Shown here one piece after another: positions 6,807-13,765 of a DNA stretch of 14,615 bases. A program made the position numbers and the translations under genes. The notes beneath the pieces are model-generated. The model was not told where the DNA came from, searched no databases, and saw only the letters and a list, made by a program, of their open reading frames with translations. The stretch comes from JAUIET01 sp045105115 (GTDB taxonomy: Bacteria; Pseudomonadota; Gammaproteobacteria; Pseudomonadales; JAUIET01), in assembly GCA_045105115.1 (NCBI GenBank), contig JBGCDE010000109.1:1-14615 (forward strand). Reading direction: 5' to 3'. Position 1 is the stretch's first letter. Each line of letters starts with the position of its first letter.

Positions 6807-8735
6807 TTAGCGCAGGTTGATAATGGTCTGAGTAACTGAATCAGCCGTTTCAATAGTCTTTGCGTTAGCCTGGAAATTCCGTTGCGCAAGAATCAGGTTG
6901 ACCAGTTGTTCCGTCAGATCCACATTGGAATCTTCAAGCGCACCGGCCTGAATTGCACCGAACTGGCCAGCTCCTGGTAAACCGATGATAGGTTGGCCAG
7001 ACACAATAGAGTCACCCCATACCGAATCACCAATCGGTGTTAAGCCGCCAATGTTTGGAAAACTCGCTAATTGTAATTGACCCAAGCTTTGCGTTTCACC
7101 GTTTGAGTAACGTGCAAAGATGCTACCTGTTTCTGCAACTTCAACGCCGGTCAAACTGCCTTTCGCGAAACCATTTTGATTCAGAGAACTTACCGAGAAA
7201 GCGCCACCGAAAGCGGTTGCACTGGTCACATCAATAAGGAAGTTTGAGCTTGTCGCGGGCTCTGGAATCGGTAAAGTAGATGGACTCAATGGTCCCAACG
7301 CGCCATTCGGGTTCCCATTCGAGTCACGAGGCGTCCAGTTGTCAATAAGTATGTCAGCAGAGCCAGCCTGGTCGAAGGATCCATCAGCATTGAATCGAAG
7401 CTCAAATACTGCTTCCGCAGGGTTACCGGTGTTATCCAGTTGGCCTACGTTTCTTCCGTCGATCTGCACCACAGTATTCCACAGCGTGCCTTCTGGTTCA
7501 CCATCGCGATTATCAATGCGATAGAAGTACTGCACCACATTATGCGAAATACCCTCTGTGTCGAATATTGTGAATGAAGTAACCGAGTTATAGGAATTGG
7601 GGTTGTCTGGATCAAAGCTGTTGGCGGCTACGTTCGCTATTGGTGTCAATGCATTGAACACGTTCGACGTTGCCGGGTTATCTAATGCGTCCGGGTCATC
7701 TGTTTCAATTTTTATCAAGCCACCAATTGTTGCCTGTTGCTGGCCCGGTACACTTTCATCAATCGTGACTGTAGGCCCCACTGGGTTGTTCAAATCGTCC
7801 AGGCCTTGAACCGTAATTTGCCGACCGCTGCCGACCGACGCGCCAACATCGAATACCAGATCGGCTCCAGTTGAGGCAAGCACTTCAATGTTGCCACCAA
7901 CTACAGTAGCACTGAGGCCGCTGGCCAGGTTTATGTTGGTGGCCAGTTCATCAACATCATTGCCAGAATACGTGGATCCATTAATCAGAACTTCGTTGGC
8001 ATTGACTGGAAATGTGGGTGCCGTCAACAAAACTCGAGTTTCAGCTGTCGCGTTAAGACCTTGCAGTGCGGTGAATTCACCTGCAATTTGCACAGCGGAT
8101 AAGTTATCTGCTGAAGGTATATTCTGTGTCACGCCCTGATAATCCACAGTACCGGCGGTGTATCCATTGCCAACGCCAAGCTGGGCATTCTGCACACCAG
8201 CACCCTGTGTGGTAATGGTTGACGTTCTTCTTTCAAGAATTTCAGCCGCCGCATCTAGATTGAACGTCTCGTTCACCCGAGTTGTTGGTCTAGGGGAAAT
8301 ATCTCCTGTGTTTAACAATAGGTCGGTAGCCTCTCCCGAGATAGTCCCATCTTCATCTGCAAGCAAGCCCTGTAAGCGCATGCCAGCATTGTTAACAATG
8401 AATCCATCCTTATCGATGCTAAAGATGCCCGCACGCGTGTATGCCGGCGCACCGTCATCCTCGAGTACGAAAAATCCGCCGCCATTAATCGCCAGATCAA
8501 GCGCATTGTCAGTAAAGCTAATGGTGCCTTGCCCGAATTGCTGCGACACCTGCTGCACAACCACACCACTACCCACACCGTTGCCACCACTGACAAAGGA
8601 TGCGGCATAGATATCGGCAAATTCTGCACGAGACTCTTTAAAACCAGTTGTCGCTGAGTTAGCGATATTGTTACCGGTTATTTCGAGATCTGTTGATGCG
8701 GCGCGTAGGCCACTGAGAGCTGTATTAAAAGGCAT
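6807..8735 (-). CDS. flgE: FlgE, flagellar hook protein (long form)
   Basis: FlgE polymerises into the hook, the universal joint between rod and filament. The 642-residue product has the axial N terminus (MPFNTALSGLRAASTDLEI, then NNIANSATTGFKESRAEFADIY at about residues 22-43). It carries the ALDLAINGGGFFVL segment and the canonical C terminus SNVDLTEQLVNLILAQRNFQ, ending TADSVTQTIINLR. It is about 240 residues longer than the 402-residue enteric FlgE. The extra length is in the middle, Asn/Thr/Gly-rich and surface-exposed D2/D3 part, as seen in many marine bacteria. A strong ribosome-binding site (AGGAG) precedes the ATG. It follows flgD by 56 bp and is the last gene before the hairpin-rich region. 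Confidence 0.96.
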   Translation of the reverse strand: MPFNTALSGLRAASTDLEITGNNIANSATTGFKESRAEFADIYAASFVSGGNGVGSGVVVQQVSQQFGQGTISFTDNALDLAINGGGFFVLEDDGAPAYTRAGIFSIDKDGFIVNNAGMRLQGLLADEDGTISGEATDLLLNTGDISPRPTTRVNETFNLDAAAEILERRTSTITTQGAGVQNAQLGVGNGYTAGTVDYQGVTQNIPSADNLSAVQIAGEFTALQGLNATAETRVLLTAPTFPVNANEVLINGSTYSGNDVDELATNINLASGLSATVVGGNIEVLASTGADLVFDVGASVGSGRQITVQGLDDLNNPVGPTVTIDESVPGQQQATIGGLIKIETDDPDALDNPATSNVFNALTPIANVAANSFDPDNPNSYNSVTSFTIFDTEGISHNVVQYFYRIDNRDGEPEGTLWNTVVQIDGRNVGQLDNTGNPAEAVFELRFNADGSFDQAGSADILIDNWTPRDSNGNPNGALGPLSPSTLPIPEPATSSNFLIDVTSATAFGGAFSVSSLNQNGFAKGSLTGVEVAETGSIFARYSNGETQSLGQLQLASFPNIGGLTPIGDSVWGDSIVSGQPIIGLPGAGQFGAIQAGALEDSNVDLTEQLVNLILAQRNFQANAKTIETADSVTQTIINLR

Positions 8736-8791
8736 TACTTTCTCCTATTCCTTCTACGACTTCTTACTTCCGTTTAGCACCAGGATTGGTG

Positions 8792-9484
8792 TCAGAATAT
8801 TTCCGTGACTTTCGACAAGGCGATAGGCCCTGTGCCAGCCACATTGAGAGTTACGTCACCACTTTGACCTAGGGTGACGCTGTCTACATTGCTATTGAAT
8901 TCTGTTTCCAGGCCTTGCGGTTCGCCATTCACCAACGCCTCCACTTCAAATCGGTAGTGACCTCTCGACACCGGCTCGCCATCCAGATCGGTACCATCCC
9001 ATTTCAGGGGTACGTCTCCTGCTGAAACAATTCCACTGGTCTCATTACGAATAACTTCCTGGCTCACCAATTGGCCTGTCGGATCATATACACGCACTTC
9101 TATCTGCTCAGTGCTTTGAGGCAACTTGATATTGCCTTCAATACGACCTTGATTATTGAGCTCAGCACTGTCGGTAGGTAGCCGCACATTCCGACCCACC
9201 AGCGCTGACGCCTGCAGCGCTTGATTGGAACGCAACGATGTCGCCATATCATCGACGGACGTGTTTAAGTTCTGGATACCTTCCACCGAACTGAACTGCG
9301 CTAGCTGCGCAATAAACTCGCCATTTTCTTGTGGACTCAGCGGATCCTGGTTGCCCAATTGAGTGACCAGTAACTGCAAAAAAGCATCCTGGCCAAGCTC
9401 ATTGTCTTTCGGCAATTCCTGGTTGCGATTTCGACTTGATATCGCATCCAGTGCCGAGCTTCCTATTTGATCTATTTCTGGCAT
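8792..9484 (-). CDS. flgD: FlgD, hook-capping/assembly protein
   Basis: FlgD is the temporary cap at the hook tip that directs FlgE assembly and is later replaced by FlgK. The 230-residue length matches the enteric protein (231). The conserved N-terminal block is intact (LGQDAFLQLLVTQLGNQDPL at about residues 31-50, then NGEFIAQLAQFSSVEGIQNL). The C-terminal half has the FlgD Ig-like/Tudor-type region, with VRVYDPTGQLVSQEV and PLKWDGTDLDGEPVSRGHYR. A ribosome-binding site AAGGGAA lies just upstream of the ATG. It follows flgC by 25 bp. A small CACCA-ATCC-TGGTG hairpin sits just after its stop codon. Confidence 0.97.
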   Translation of the reverse strand: MPEIDQIGSSALDAISSRNRNQELPKDNELGQDAFLQLLVTQLGNQDPLSPQENGEFIAQLAQFSSVEGIQNLNTSVDDMATSLRSNQALQASALVGRNVRLPTDSAELNNQGRIEGNIKLPQSTEQIEVRVYDPTGQLVSQEVIRNETSGIVSAGDVPLKWDGTDLDGEPVSRGHYRFEVEALVNGEPQGLETEFNSNVDSVTLGQSGDVTLNVAGTGPIALSKVTEIF

Positions 9485-9509
9485 TGTTTTCCCTTATTCT
9501 GAACTTGGC

Positions 9510-9950
9510 TTATTGGCCCAGAGTCAGCAAACGCTGCATCATGGTTTTAGCGGAGTTCATTACTTCAACGTTGATTTGAAATGAACGTGATGCGGAAATC
9601 ATGTTTGTCATTTCCTCAACTACATTCACGTTCGGTGTGTAGACATAACCATTTTCATCTGCCAATGGGTGGCCTGGTTGATATCGGGCAATACCATCGG
9701 TTGGATCTTCATAGACGCCAACTACATTAACTGCGGCTGAACTTTTATCTTGCTGACCGATGCTGAAGCCTGCTTTGTCTTGCTGCTCTCGAAACACGGC
9801 TTGAAATATCGGATGTCTTGCCTTGTACACGTCAGCCGCAGAGCCCGCCACAACTTGCGCGTTTGCAATATTGCTAGCCGTAGTATTCATGCGCAGAGAC
9901 TGGGCTGTCATGCCAGAACCTGCTATGTCGTAAATCGCGCCTAATGCCAT
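9510..9950 (-). CDS. flgC: FlgC, proximal rod protein
   Basis: FlgC is a proximal rod subunit. The 146-residue product has the N-terminal axial motif IYDIAGSGMTAQSLRMNTTA followed by SNIANAQ (about residues 26-32), the conserved ARHPIFQAVF, and the C-terminal NVNVVEEMTNMISASRSFQ with the ending MMQRLLTLGQ. It is about twelve residues longer than enteric FlgC (134). An AAGGGA ribosome-binding site precedes the ATG. It lies between flgB (34 bp) and flgD (25 bp) in one transcription unit. Confidence 0.97.
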   Translation of the reverse strand: MALGAIYDIAGSGMTAQSLRMNTTASNIANAQVVAGSAADVYKARHPIFQAVFREQQDKAGFSIGQQDKSSAAVNVVGVYEDPTDGIARYQPGHPLADENGYVYTPNVNVVEEMTNMISASRSFQINVEVMNSAKTMMQRLLTLGQ

Positions 9951-9984
9951 TGTTAAATCCCTTGTTTATTATTTTCTACTTGGC

Positions 9985-10407
9985 TTACTCGCCTTTGATG
10001 GCGCCGTTTAAACTCTTAATCCGGCTGGATAGCAAGGTCATGCTGGCCTGAAAGTCACCTGCGTTACGCGCGAATCTTGCCATCTCTTGCTCTGATTCAA
10101 CCGTGTTGCCATCTATGCTTGGCTGCGTTGGCTGACGGTATTTCAGTTCTACGTCCAGGCCACCCAATTGGAAAGAACCATTCGAATTGCGGCTCATGTG
10201 TTTATCACTGGTTTGCTGCAACTGAAGCTTGCCGCTGTCTGACGCTTCCTTTACTTGCCGAAGTACAGATTGGAAATCAATATCACGCGCCCGAAAATTC
10301 GGCGTATCAGCGTTCGCCAAATTATGGGCGATCACTTCCGCTCGCTGCGTACGCAGTTTGAGCGCGTGCTCATGAACTCCAAATGCATTGTCAAAACTGA
10401 TGGCCAC
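9985..10407 (-). CDS. flgB: FlgB, proximal rod protein
   Basis: FlgB is a proximal rod subunit close to the MS-ring/export gate end of the rod. The 140-residue length fits the family (138). The axial motif AEVIAHNLANADTPNFRARD spans about residues 23-42, and the C-terminal SEQEMARFARNAGDFQASMT is characteristic. The start codon is GTG at 10407 and no ATG upstream would give the family N terminus. A GAGAG stretch lies about nine bases before it. It is the first gene of the rod/hook operon, about 38 bases downstream of the predicted sigma54 start point. Confidence 0.96.
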   Translation of the reverse strand: MAISFDNAFGVHEHALKLRTQRAEVIAHNLANADTPNFRARDIDFQSVLRQVKEASDSGKLQLQQTSDKHMSRNSNGSFQLGGLDVELKYRQPTQPSIDGNTVESEQEMARFARNAGDFQASMTLLSSRIKSLNGAIKGE

Positions 10408-10456
10408 GGTTGTACTCTCGGATGCGTGAATAATTTATGTGTACCCAAGAGATAGA

Positions 10457-10472
10457 GCAATGGTCGTGCCAA
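10457..10472 (-). promoter_or_regulatory. Sigma54 (RpoN) promoter of the flgBCDE operon
   Basis: The minus strand reads TTGGCAC-GACCA-TTGC, a full match to the -24/-12 consensus TGGCAC-N5-TTGC with ten bases between GG and GC. Predicted transcription start is near 10445, leaving a leader of about 38 bases before the flgB GTG. Dependence on a FleR/FlrC-type activator is expected from related flagellar systems; I did not identify an activator site. Confidence 0.88.
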
Positions 10473-10673
10473 TTAACTTAAACTTTTAACTTTCAAATAC
10501 TTAGTAAAAAATTAGGTGGCATGAGAGCGCGAAATCAACGGTTGCTCTGCCGCACTTTGCCAGCCGTTTGCCGATACAGTGGAAAACCGGCAGCGAATTG
10601 CCGCTATAAAAACGGCGGGCCGGCAACTACACCAGCTTAAGTACCGGCATGTTTTTTGCAGCATGGTTACTTG
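10473..10673. other. flgB-flgA divergent intergenic region
   Basis: This stretch separates the flgB promoter from flgA. The flgB-proximal part is strongly A/T-rich with repeated AACTT/ACTTT blocks (about 10473-10515). The flgA-proximal part is rich in GCCGG/CCGGC words that can pair in several ways: for example TTGCCG (10598-10603) with CGGCAA (10621-10626), or GCCGG (10619-10623) with CCGGC (10644-10648), the latter followed by T6 at 10652-10657. A terminator-like or attenuating fold ahead of flgA is possible. I found no convincing -35/-10, sigma28 or properly spaced sigma54 element for flgA, so its promoter is unresolved. Confidence 0.4.
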
Positions 10674-11399
10674 ATGAGAATAAAGATCAAAAAATTGACG
10701 CCATTTCGATTACTGGGACTTTGCATTGCAGTCAACTGCAGTCCAGCGCTTGGCAGTACTCTGGCATTGCAGATTAGCGGTGGCGTAAAGCAGTACCTGC
10801 AAGATAGCGTGGTCGATTTGCGAGCAGCATCGTTGCATGCTGTAAGCGTTGAGACGCAGGCGATCGATCCGCGGTTGCGCTTGGCAGCATGCTCAGAGGC
10901 ATTGGACTATTCAATGAATGCCAATACTCAACTGCCGGGGCGCGCACTTGTAAAAGTAGCGTGCAAATCTCCACAAACAGTGTGGTCTATCTACGTATCG
11001 GCAACCGTGAGTTGGGAGCAAGACATCGTAGTAGCAGCCGTTGGTTTGCGCCGCGGTCAGGATATTAACCCTGGTGATGTTCGCGTTGAACAAAGAAGAC
11101 TGACGCGCCCAGGTGTTAAGTACGTGCATACACTTGATGAGGTAATCGGTAAGGTAGCGGGAAGACGATTGGCAGCCAATAAACCAGTAGACTGGCGCTT
11201 TTTAGAGCAAGCCGATTTGGTTCGCAAAGGCGAATCCGTTCAACTGTTGGCTAGAAACGCGTCAATAGCGGTCAAAATCAATGGTAAAGCGCTGACGAGC
11301 GGCGCTAAAGGTGAACAAATACGTGTGCAAAACCCGCTGTCCAATCGAATTGTGGATGCGCTGGTAACAGCACGGGGGCGAGCTGAAATTCGTTTGTAG
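10674..11399 (+). CDS. flgA: FlgA, P-ring assembly chaperone
   Basis: FlgA is a periplasmic chaperone that binds FlgI and promotes P-ring assembly. The product has a Sec signal peptide (MRIKIKKL basic start, hydrophobic core LLGLCIAV, likely cleavage near ALGS, residue 27-28). An N-terminal domain follows, then the SAF-like region (about 125-185) with VAAVGLRRGQDINPGDVRVE and VAGRRLAANKPVDWRFLEQ. The C terminus has GEQIRVQNPLSNRIVDALVT, the family ending. The ATG at 10674 is preferred because it places the basic residues at the start of the signal peptide. An in-frame TTG at 10656 would add six residues but lies in a T-rich stretch without a ribosome-binding site. Neither start has a clear Shine-Dalgarno. 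It is transcribed away from flgB and precedes flgM. Confidence 0.93.
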   Translation: MRIKIKKLTPFRLLGLCIAVNCSPALGSTLALQISGGVKQYLQDSVVDLRAASLHAVSVETQAIDPRLRLAACSEALDYSMNANTQLPGRALVKVACKSPQTVWSIYVSATVSWEQDIVVAAVGLRRGQDINPGDVRVEQRRLTRPGVKYVHTLDEVIGKVAGRRLAANKPVDWRFLEQADLVRKGESVQLLARNASIAVKINGKALTSGAKGEQIRVQNPLSNRIVDALVTARGRAEIRL

Positions 11400-11438
11400 T
11401 TAATTTTTAAGCTATTGTTTTTTAGAGTGATTTTTGGC

Positions 11439-11465
11439 TAAAGTTTTCGCATAAGTGGCCGATTA
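11439..11465 (+). promoter_or_regulatory. Sigma28 (FliA) promoter of flgMN
   Basis: TAAAGTTT at 11439-11446, an 11-base spacer, then GCCGATTA at 11458-11465. This matches the FliA consensus TAAAGTTT-N11-GCCGATAA at all but one position with exact spacing. The predicted start is near 11472. Late flagellar control of flgMN lets sigma28 transcribe its own anti-sigma factor, the known feedback arrangement in enterics. Confidence 0.92.
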
Positions 11466-11482
11466 ACCATTAGAGAGCAATA

Positions 11483-11503
11483 CACAAAGGTCAGTTCCTT
11501 GTG
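11483..11503 (+). other. Stem-loop in the flgM leader
   Basis: CACAA(A)GG pairs with CCTTGTG, seven base pairs with one bulged A around a six-base loop TCAGTT. It lies about 11 bases into the predicted flgM transcript and more than 50 bases before the start codon. It may stabilise the 5' end of the mRNA; no T tract follows, so it is not a terminator. Confidence 0.4.
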
Positions 11504-11558
11504 CACATAGTGAAGAACGACACAGAGAACGATGAACTCGGTAAAAGCAGGTGACAAC

Positions 11559-11876
11559 ATGGTTGGTGATATAAGCGGTCCAAGATCGCACGGCGTAGAC
11601 AACAAAGCAACGCGCTCAAGCTCTTCGGTAAACCCTGTCGCTGACAAGGCGAGCTCGAATTCTTCTGCAGGTGCGAACAGCGAAGCTGGTTCGGTTCAAC
11701 TGAGCAGCCAGGCGCAATCGTTAGCTGCGGTTGAAGCCAAAGCGAAAGCGGCGAGCGAGGTCAATGCAGAGAAAGTTGCGAGTATTCGTACCGCCATCGC
11801 TGATGGCTCTTACAGCATTGACGCTGTGCACGTTGCTGAAAAGCTACTCACCCTTGAATCAGAACTTGGCGACTAA
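11559..11876 (+). CDS. flgM: FlgM, anti-sigma28 factor
   Basis: FlgM holds sigma28 (FliA) inactive until hook completion, when it is exported through the flagellar secretion channel. The N-terminal half is low-complexity and Ser/Ala/Asn-rich, as expected for an intrinsically disordered export substrate. The C-terminal part carries the sigma28-binding region (AEKVASIRTAIADGSYSID, then VAEKLLTLESELGD). The ATG at 11559 gives 105 residues and has a good ribosome-binding site (AGGTGA ending four bases before it). An in-frame ATG at 11532 would add nine residues but has only a weak GAGA upstream, so it is less likely. A consensus sigma28 promoter lies about 90 bases upstream. flgN follows after 29 bp. 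Confidence 0.93.
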   Translation: MVGDISGPRSHGVDNKATRSSSSVNPVADKASSNSSAGANSEAGSVQLSSQAQSLAAVEAKAKAASEVNAEKVASIRTAIADGSYSIDAVHVAEKLLTLESELGD

Positions 11877-11905
11877 CCAGTAACAAGCAAAAATAAGGAA
11901 TTGTG

Positions 11906-12406
11906 ATGCTCACGGACAGAGCCATTTTTGAAGAAGTACGCGCAGTTATCGAGCGTGAAACATCGTTGATTGTCGAACTGAATGCCATTCTACGCAAAGA
12001 AACTGAAGTACTGCAGTCTCCCGATGCGGCCGGCCTTGCTGAAGTGCTCGAGAAAAAAGTAACACCACTTGCTGCAATCAACGAGAGCAAAGCCGATCGG
12101 TATCGTATATTGCGCTCGGTAAATTACGCCGAAAATGAAGAAGGCTGGGCGTCACTCGTAAGCGACCTTGATAAAATTGAAAGTGATCATTCCATTACGC
12201 TCTCAAATCTATTGCAGCTTTTGCGCGGTGAACTGATGCAAAGCAGAACACTTAATCGAGTAAACGCGGAAATCATTAATCGCAGCATGTTCTCAGTGCA
12301 CCATTTACTGAACATTCTTCGTGGTAACGTGCCTGAGAATAATATTTACGGTGAAAACGGCGACGCCGTCAAAATAGACAATAAGCCATCTATTACGTCT
12401 GCCTAG
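11906..12406 (+). CDS. flgN: FlgN, export chaperone for FlgK and FlgL
   Basis: FlgN is a small helical cytoplasmic chaperone that delivers the hook-filament junction proteins FlgK and FlgL to the export gate. The 166-residue product is predicted almost wholly helical. It has the family-type start (FEEVRAVIERETSLIVELNA, then ILRKETEVLQS) and a second helical block with RTLNRVNAEIINRSM. The sequence is weakly conserved and the call leans on the position after flgM. The ATG at 11906 is preferred over the adjacent GTG at 11903 because AAGGA sits six bases before it. The stop codon TAG shares a CTAG with the stop of the convergent glycosyltransferase gene. Confidence 0.88.
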   Translation: MLTDRAIFEEVRAVIERETSLIVELNAILRKETEVLQSPDAAGLAEVLEKKVTPLAAINESKADRYRILRSVNYAENEEGWASLVSDLDKIESDHSITLSNLLQLLRGELMQSRTLNRVNAEIINRSMFSVHHLLNILRGNVPENNIYGENGDAVKIDNKPSITSA

Positions 12407-13053
12407 ACGTCCAGCAAGCCGAACCGATGCGCTTCACCCAGATCGTAAGGTTCATCAACATCATTTAGTTCAGCCATCAGCCTGACCCTGAAATCAGACT
12501 GTACTGCTATTTGCAATGTTTGCTGCAACACTTGCTCAGTTCCCCAATCAATGCCATCGAACACTGGCAGCGATTTATGCTTTGTTCCGATAAGAACGTA
12601 GCCACCGTCACTGGCCGGTCCAATAACCAGATCTTGATCCTCAAGAGCATTAAGGGATGCCTGGATGTAGTAAGAGTCAATTGCAGGACAATCTGAACCA
12701 ATGATTACTGAGGCTTGGCGTTCATCAACGGATTGACTCAAGGCGTGCAACATCTTCGCGCCCAGATCACCTGGCGCCTGCAGGTAAATGCTGATTTCTG
12801 GAAACTCTGTCTGTAGCTGCTCAAAAAAAAGATCCGACGGGTTTTCGTCCACCCACAGCTCCACCTGTACGCCCGATACTTTCATCACATTGGCCAATGC
12901 ATGCTTGAGAAGACGCTTATGCAAGTCCAGTACCTTATCTGGTGGCAAGGCTTTGTTCAGTCGGGTTTTGACCCTGCCTAATCTCGGCGCTCTGGCAAAG
13001 ATAAGGATTCGGTTCTGTACATCGCCACTATTTTCCAGCGTATTCTCATCCAT
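12403..13053 (-). CDS. TIGR04282-type (DUF2064) GT-A glycosyltransferase
   Basis: This 216-residue protein belongs to the GT-A-fold nucleotide-sugar transferase-like group called DUF2064 or TIGR04282, often found with arsenosugar biosynthesis genes. Visible motifs are the N-terminal nucleotide-binding strand and loop ILIFARAPRLGRVKTRL (residues 16-32), the metal-site-like IGSDCPAID (118-126), GPASDGGYVLIG (145-156) and ELNDVDEPYDL near the C terminus. Its ATG overlaps the end of the upstream glycosyltransferase gene by eight bases (ATGGATGA), so the two are translationally coupled. The actual sugar donor and acceptor cannot be read from sequence. A role in the sugar part of arsenosugar assembly is inferred from the neighbours, including the arsS-like gene. 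Confidence 0.88.
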   Translation of the reverse strand: MDENTLENSGDVQNRILIFARAPRLGRVKTRLNKALPPDKVLDLHKRLLKHALANVMKVSGVQVELWVDENPSDLFFEQLQTEFPEISIYLQAPGDLGAKMLHALSQSVDERQASVIIGSDCPAIDSYYIQASLNALEDQDLVIGPASDGGYVLIGTKHKSLPVFDGIDWGTEQVLQQTLQIAVQSDFRVRLMAELNDVDEPYDLGEAHRFGLLDV

Positions 13054-13729
13054 AGTAAATGGCGTGCAGGCGCGCGGGGCTTGTGCCCAGAAAATACCCG
13101 GCCCTAAGTAACCACATCATTAGCACTGTCTTTATCACTCCGTTTTTTCGCCACTTTCGCGTTGAGCAAACTACGCGTTCATCAAACACGATCGGGCGAG
13201 ATACTCTTTTTAAGCGCCGACTTAATTCAATGTCTTCCATAAGTGGAATATCGGCGTATCCATTCAGTTGATCAAACGTGCTGCTCTTAACGCAAACCGT
13301 CTGGTCACCCGTTGCAATACCAGACATTGTTGAGCGCGTATTCATAAACCATTCGATAACTCGAAATACAAAGGCTTCATCATCAAGGCGTACCTTGGAG
13401 AAACACCACAATCTATTGGACCCAATAAGCTGTCCGCATTGTGAAAACAAATTGTTGGCCGGCCAGCTATCCGCATGCAAAAAAACCAGCACATCGCCGC
13501 TGGCCAGTCTCGCGCCCTCGTTCATTTGAGCCGCTCTGCACGCTAATGTCTTGGCAACGTCATCGGCCAGATCAGCAGCAATACTCAAACTGGCATCAGT
13601 ACTGCCACCATCTACAACAATTATTTCCAGGGGTGGTAATTGCTTATCCGCCAATTCACGCAAATAGTTGATCAAAGCAGCTAAGCGCTTTTCTTCATTG
13701 AGAACTGGAATAATAATGCTGATTAACAA
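13046..13729 (-). CDS. TIGR04283-type family 2 glycosyltransferase
   Basis: A 227-residue GT2 (GT-A fold) glycosyltransferase. It shows the N-terminal IPVLNEEKRL, the nucleotide-binding IIVVDGGSTDAS (37-48), the DxD-like FLHADSWP (83-90), and GDQTVCVKSSTFDQLNGYAD followed by PLMEDIELSRRL. This last block is typical of TIGR04283 proteins that accompany arsenosugar genes. The C terminus is hydrophobic (MMWLLRAGYFLG) and may sit at the membrane. The only usable start in the open frame is TTG at 13729, placed so that the IIIPVLNE strand follows directly; no clear ribosome-binding site is seen, and it may depend on translation of the upstream gene. It lies 36 bp after the arsS-like gene and overlaps the next gene by eight bases. 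Confidence 0.88.
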   Translation of the reverse strand: MLISIIIPVLNEEKRLAALINYLRELADKQLPPLEIIVVDGGSTDASLSIAADLADDVAKTLACRAAQMNEGARLASGDVLVFLHADSWPANNLFSQCGQLIGSNRLWCFSKVRLDDEAFVFRVIEWFMNTRSTMSGIATGDQTVCVKSSTFDQLNGYADIPLMEDIELSRRLKRVSRPIVFDERVVCSTRKWRKNGVIKTVLMMWLLRAGYFLGTSPARLHAIYYG

Positions 13730-13765
13730 AGTACTGACTGACGCTGCAAACGTTTAGATAAAGTG

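Noticed and set aside
6386..6889. A 167-codon open frame on the minus strand running through the whole flgE-flgF gap
   Set aside because: It starts out of frame inside flgE. Its product has no recognisable domain, and there is no suitable ribosome-binding site. The region is better explained by the hairpins; the repeated AGGATG words only mimic Shine-Dalgarno and ATG.
10570..10577. GCCGATAC as a sigma28 -10 element for flgA
   Set aside because: The expected -35 position (10551-10558) matches TAAAGTTT at only about half of its bases.
10587..10603. CGGCAG...TTGCC as a sigma54 promoter for flgA
   Set aside because: The GG-to-GC spacing is nine, not ten, and the -24 box is degraded; sigma54 spacing is strict.
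11401..11430. T-rich stretch after flgA as an intrinsic terminator
   Set aside because: There are T runs but no stable GC-rich stem directly before them.
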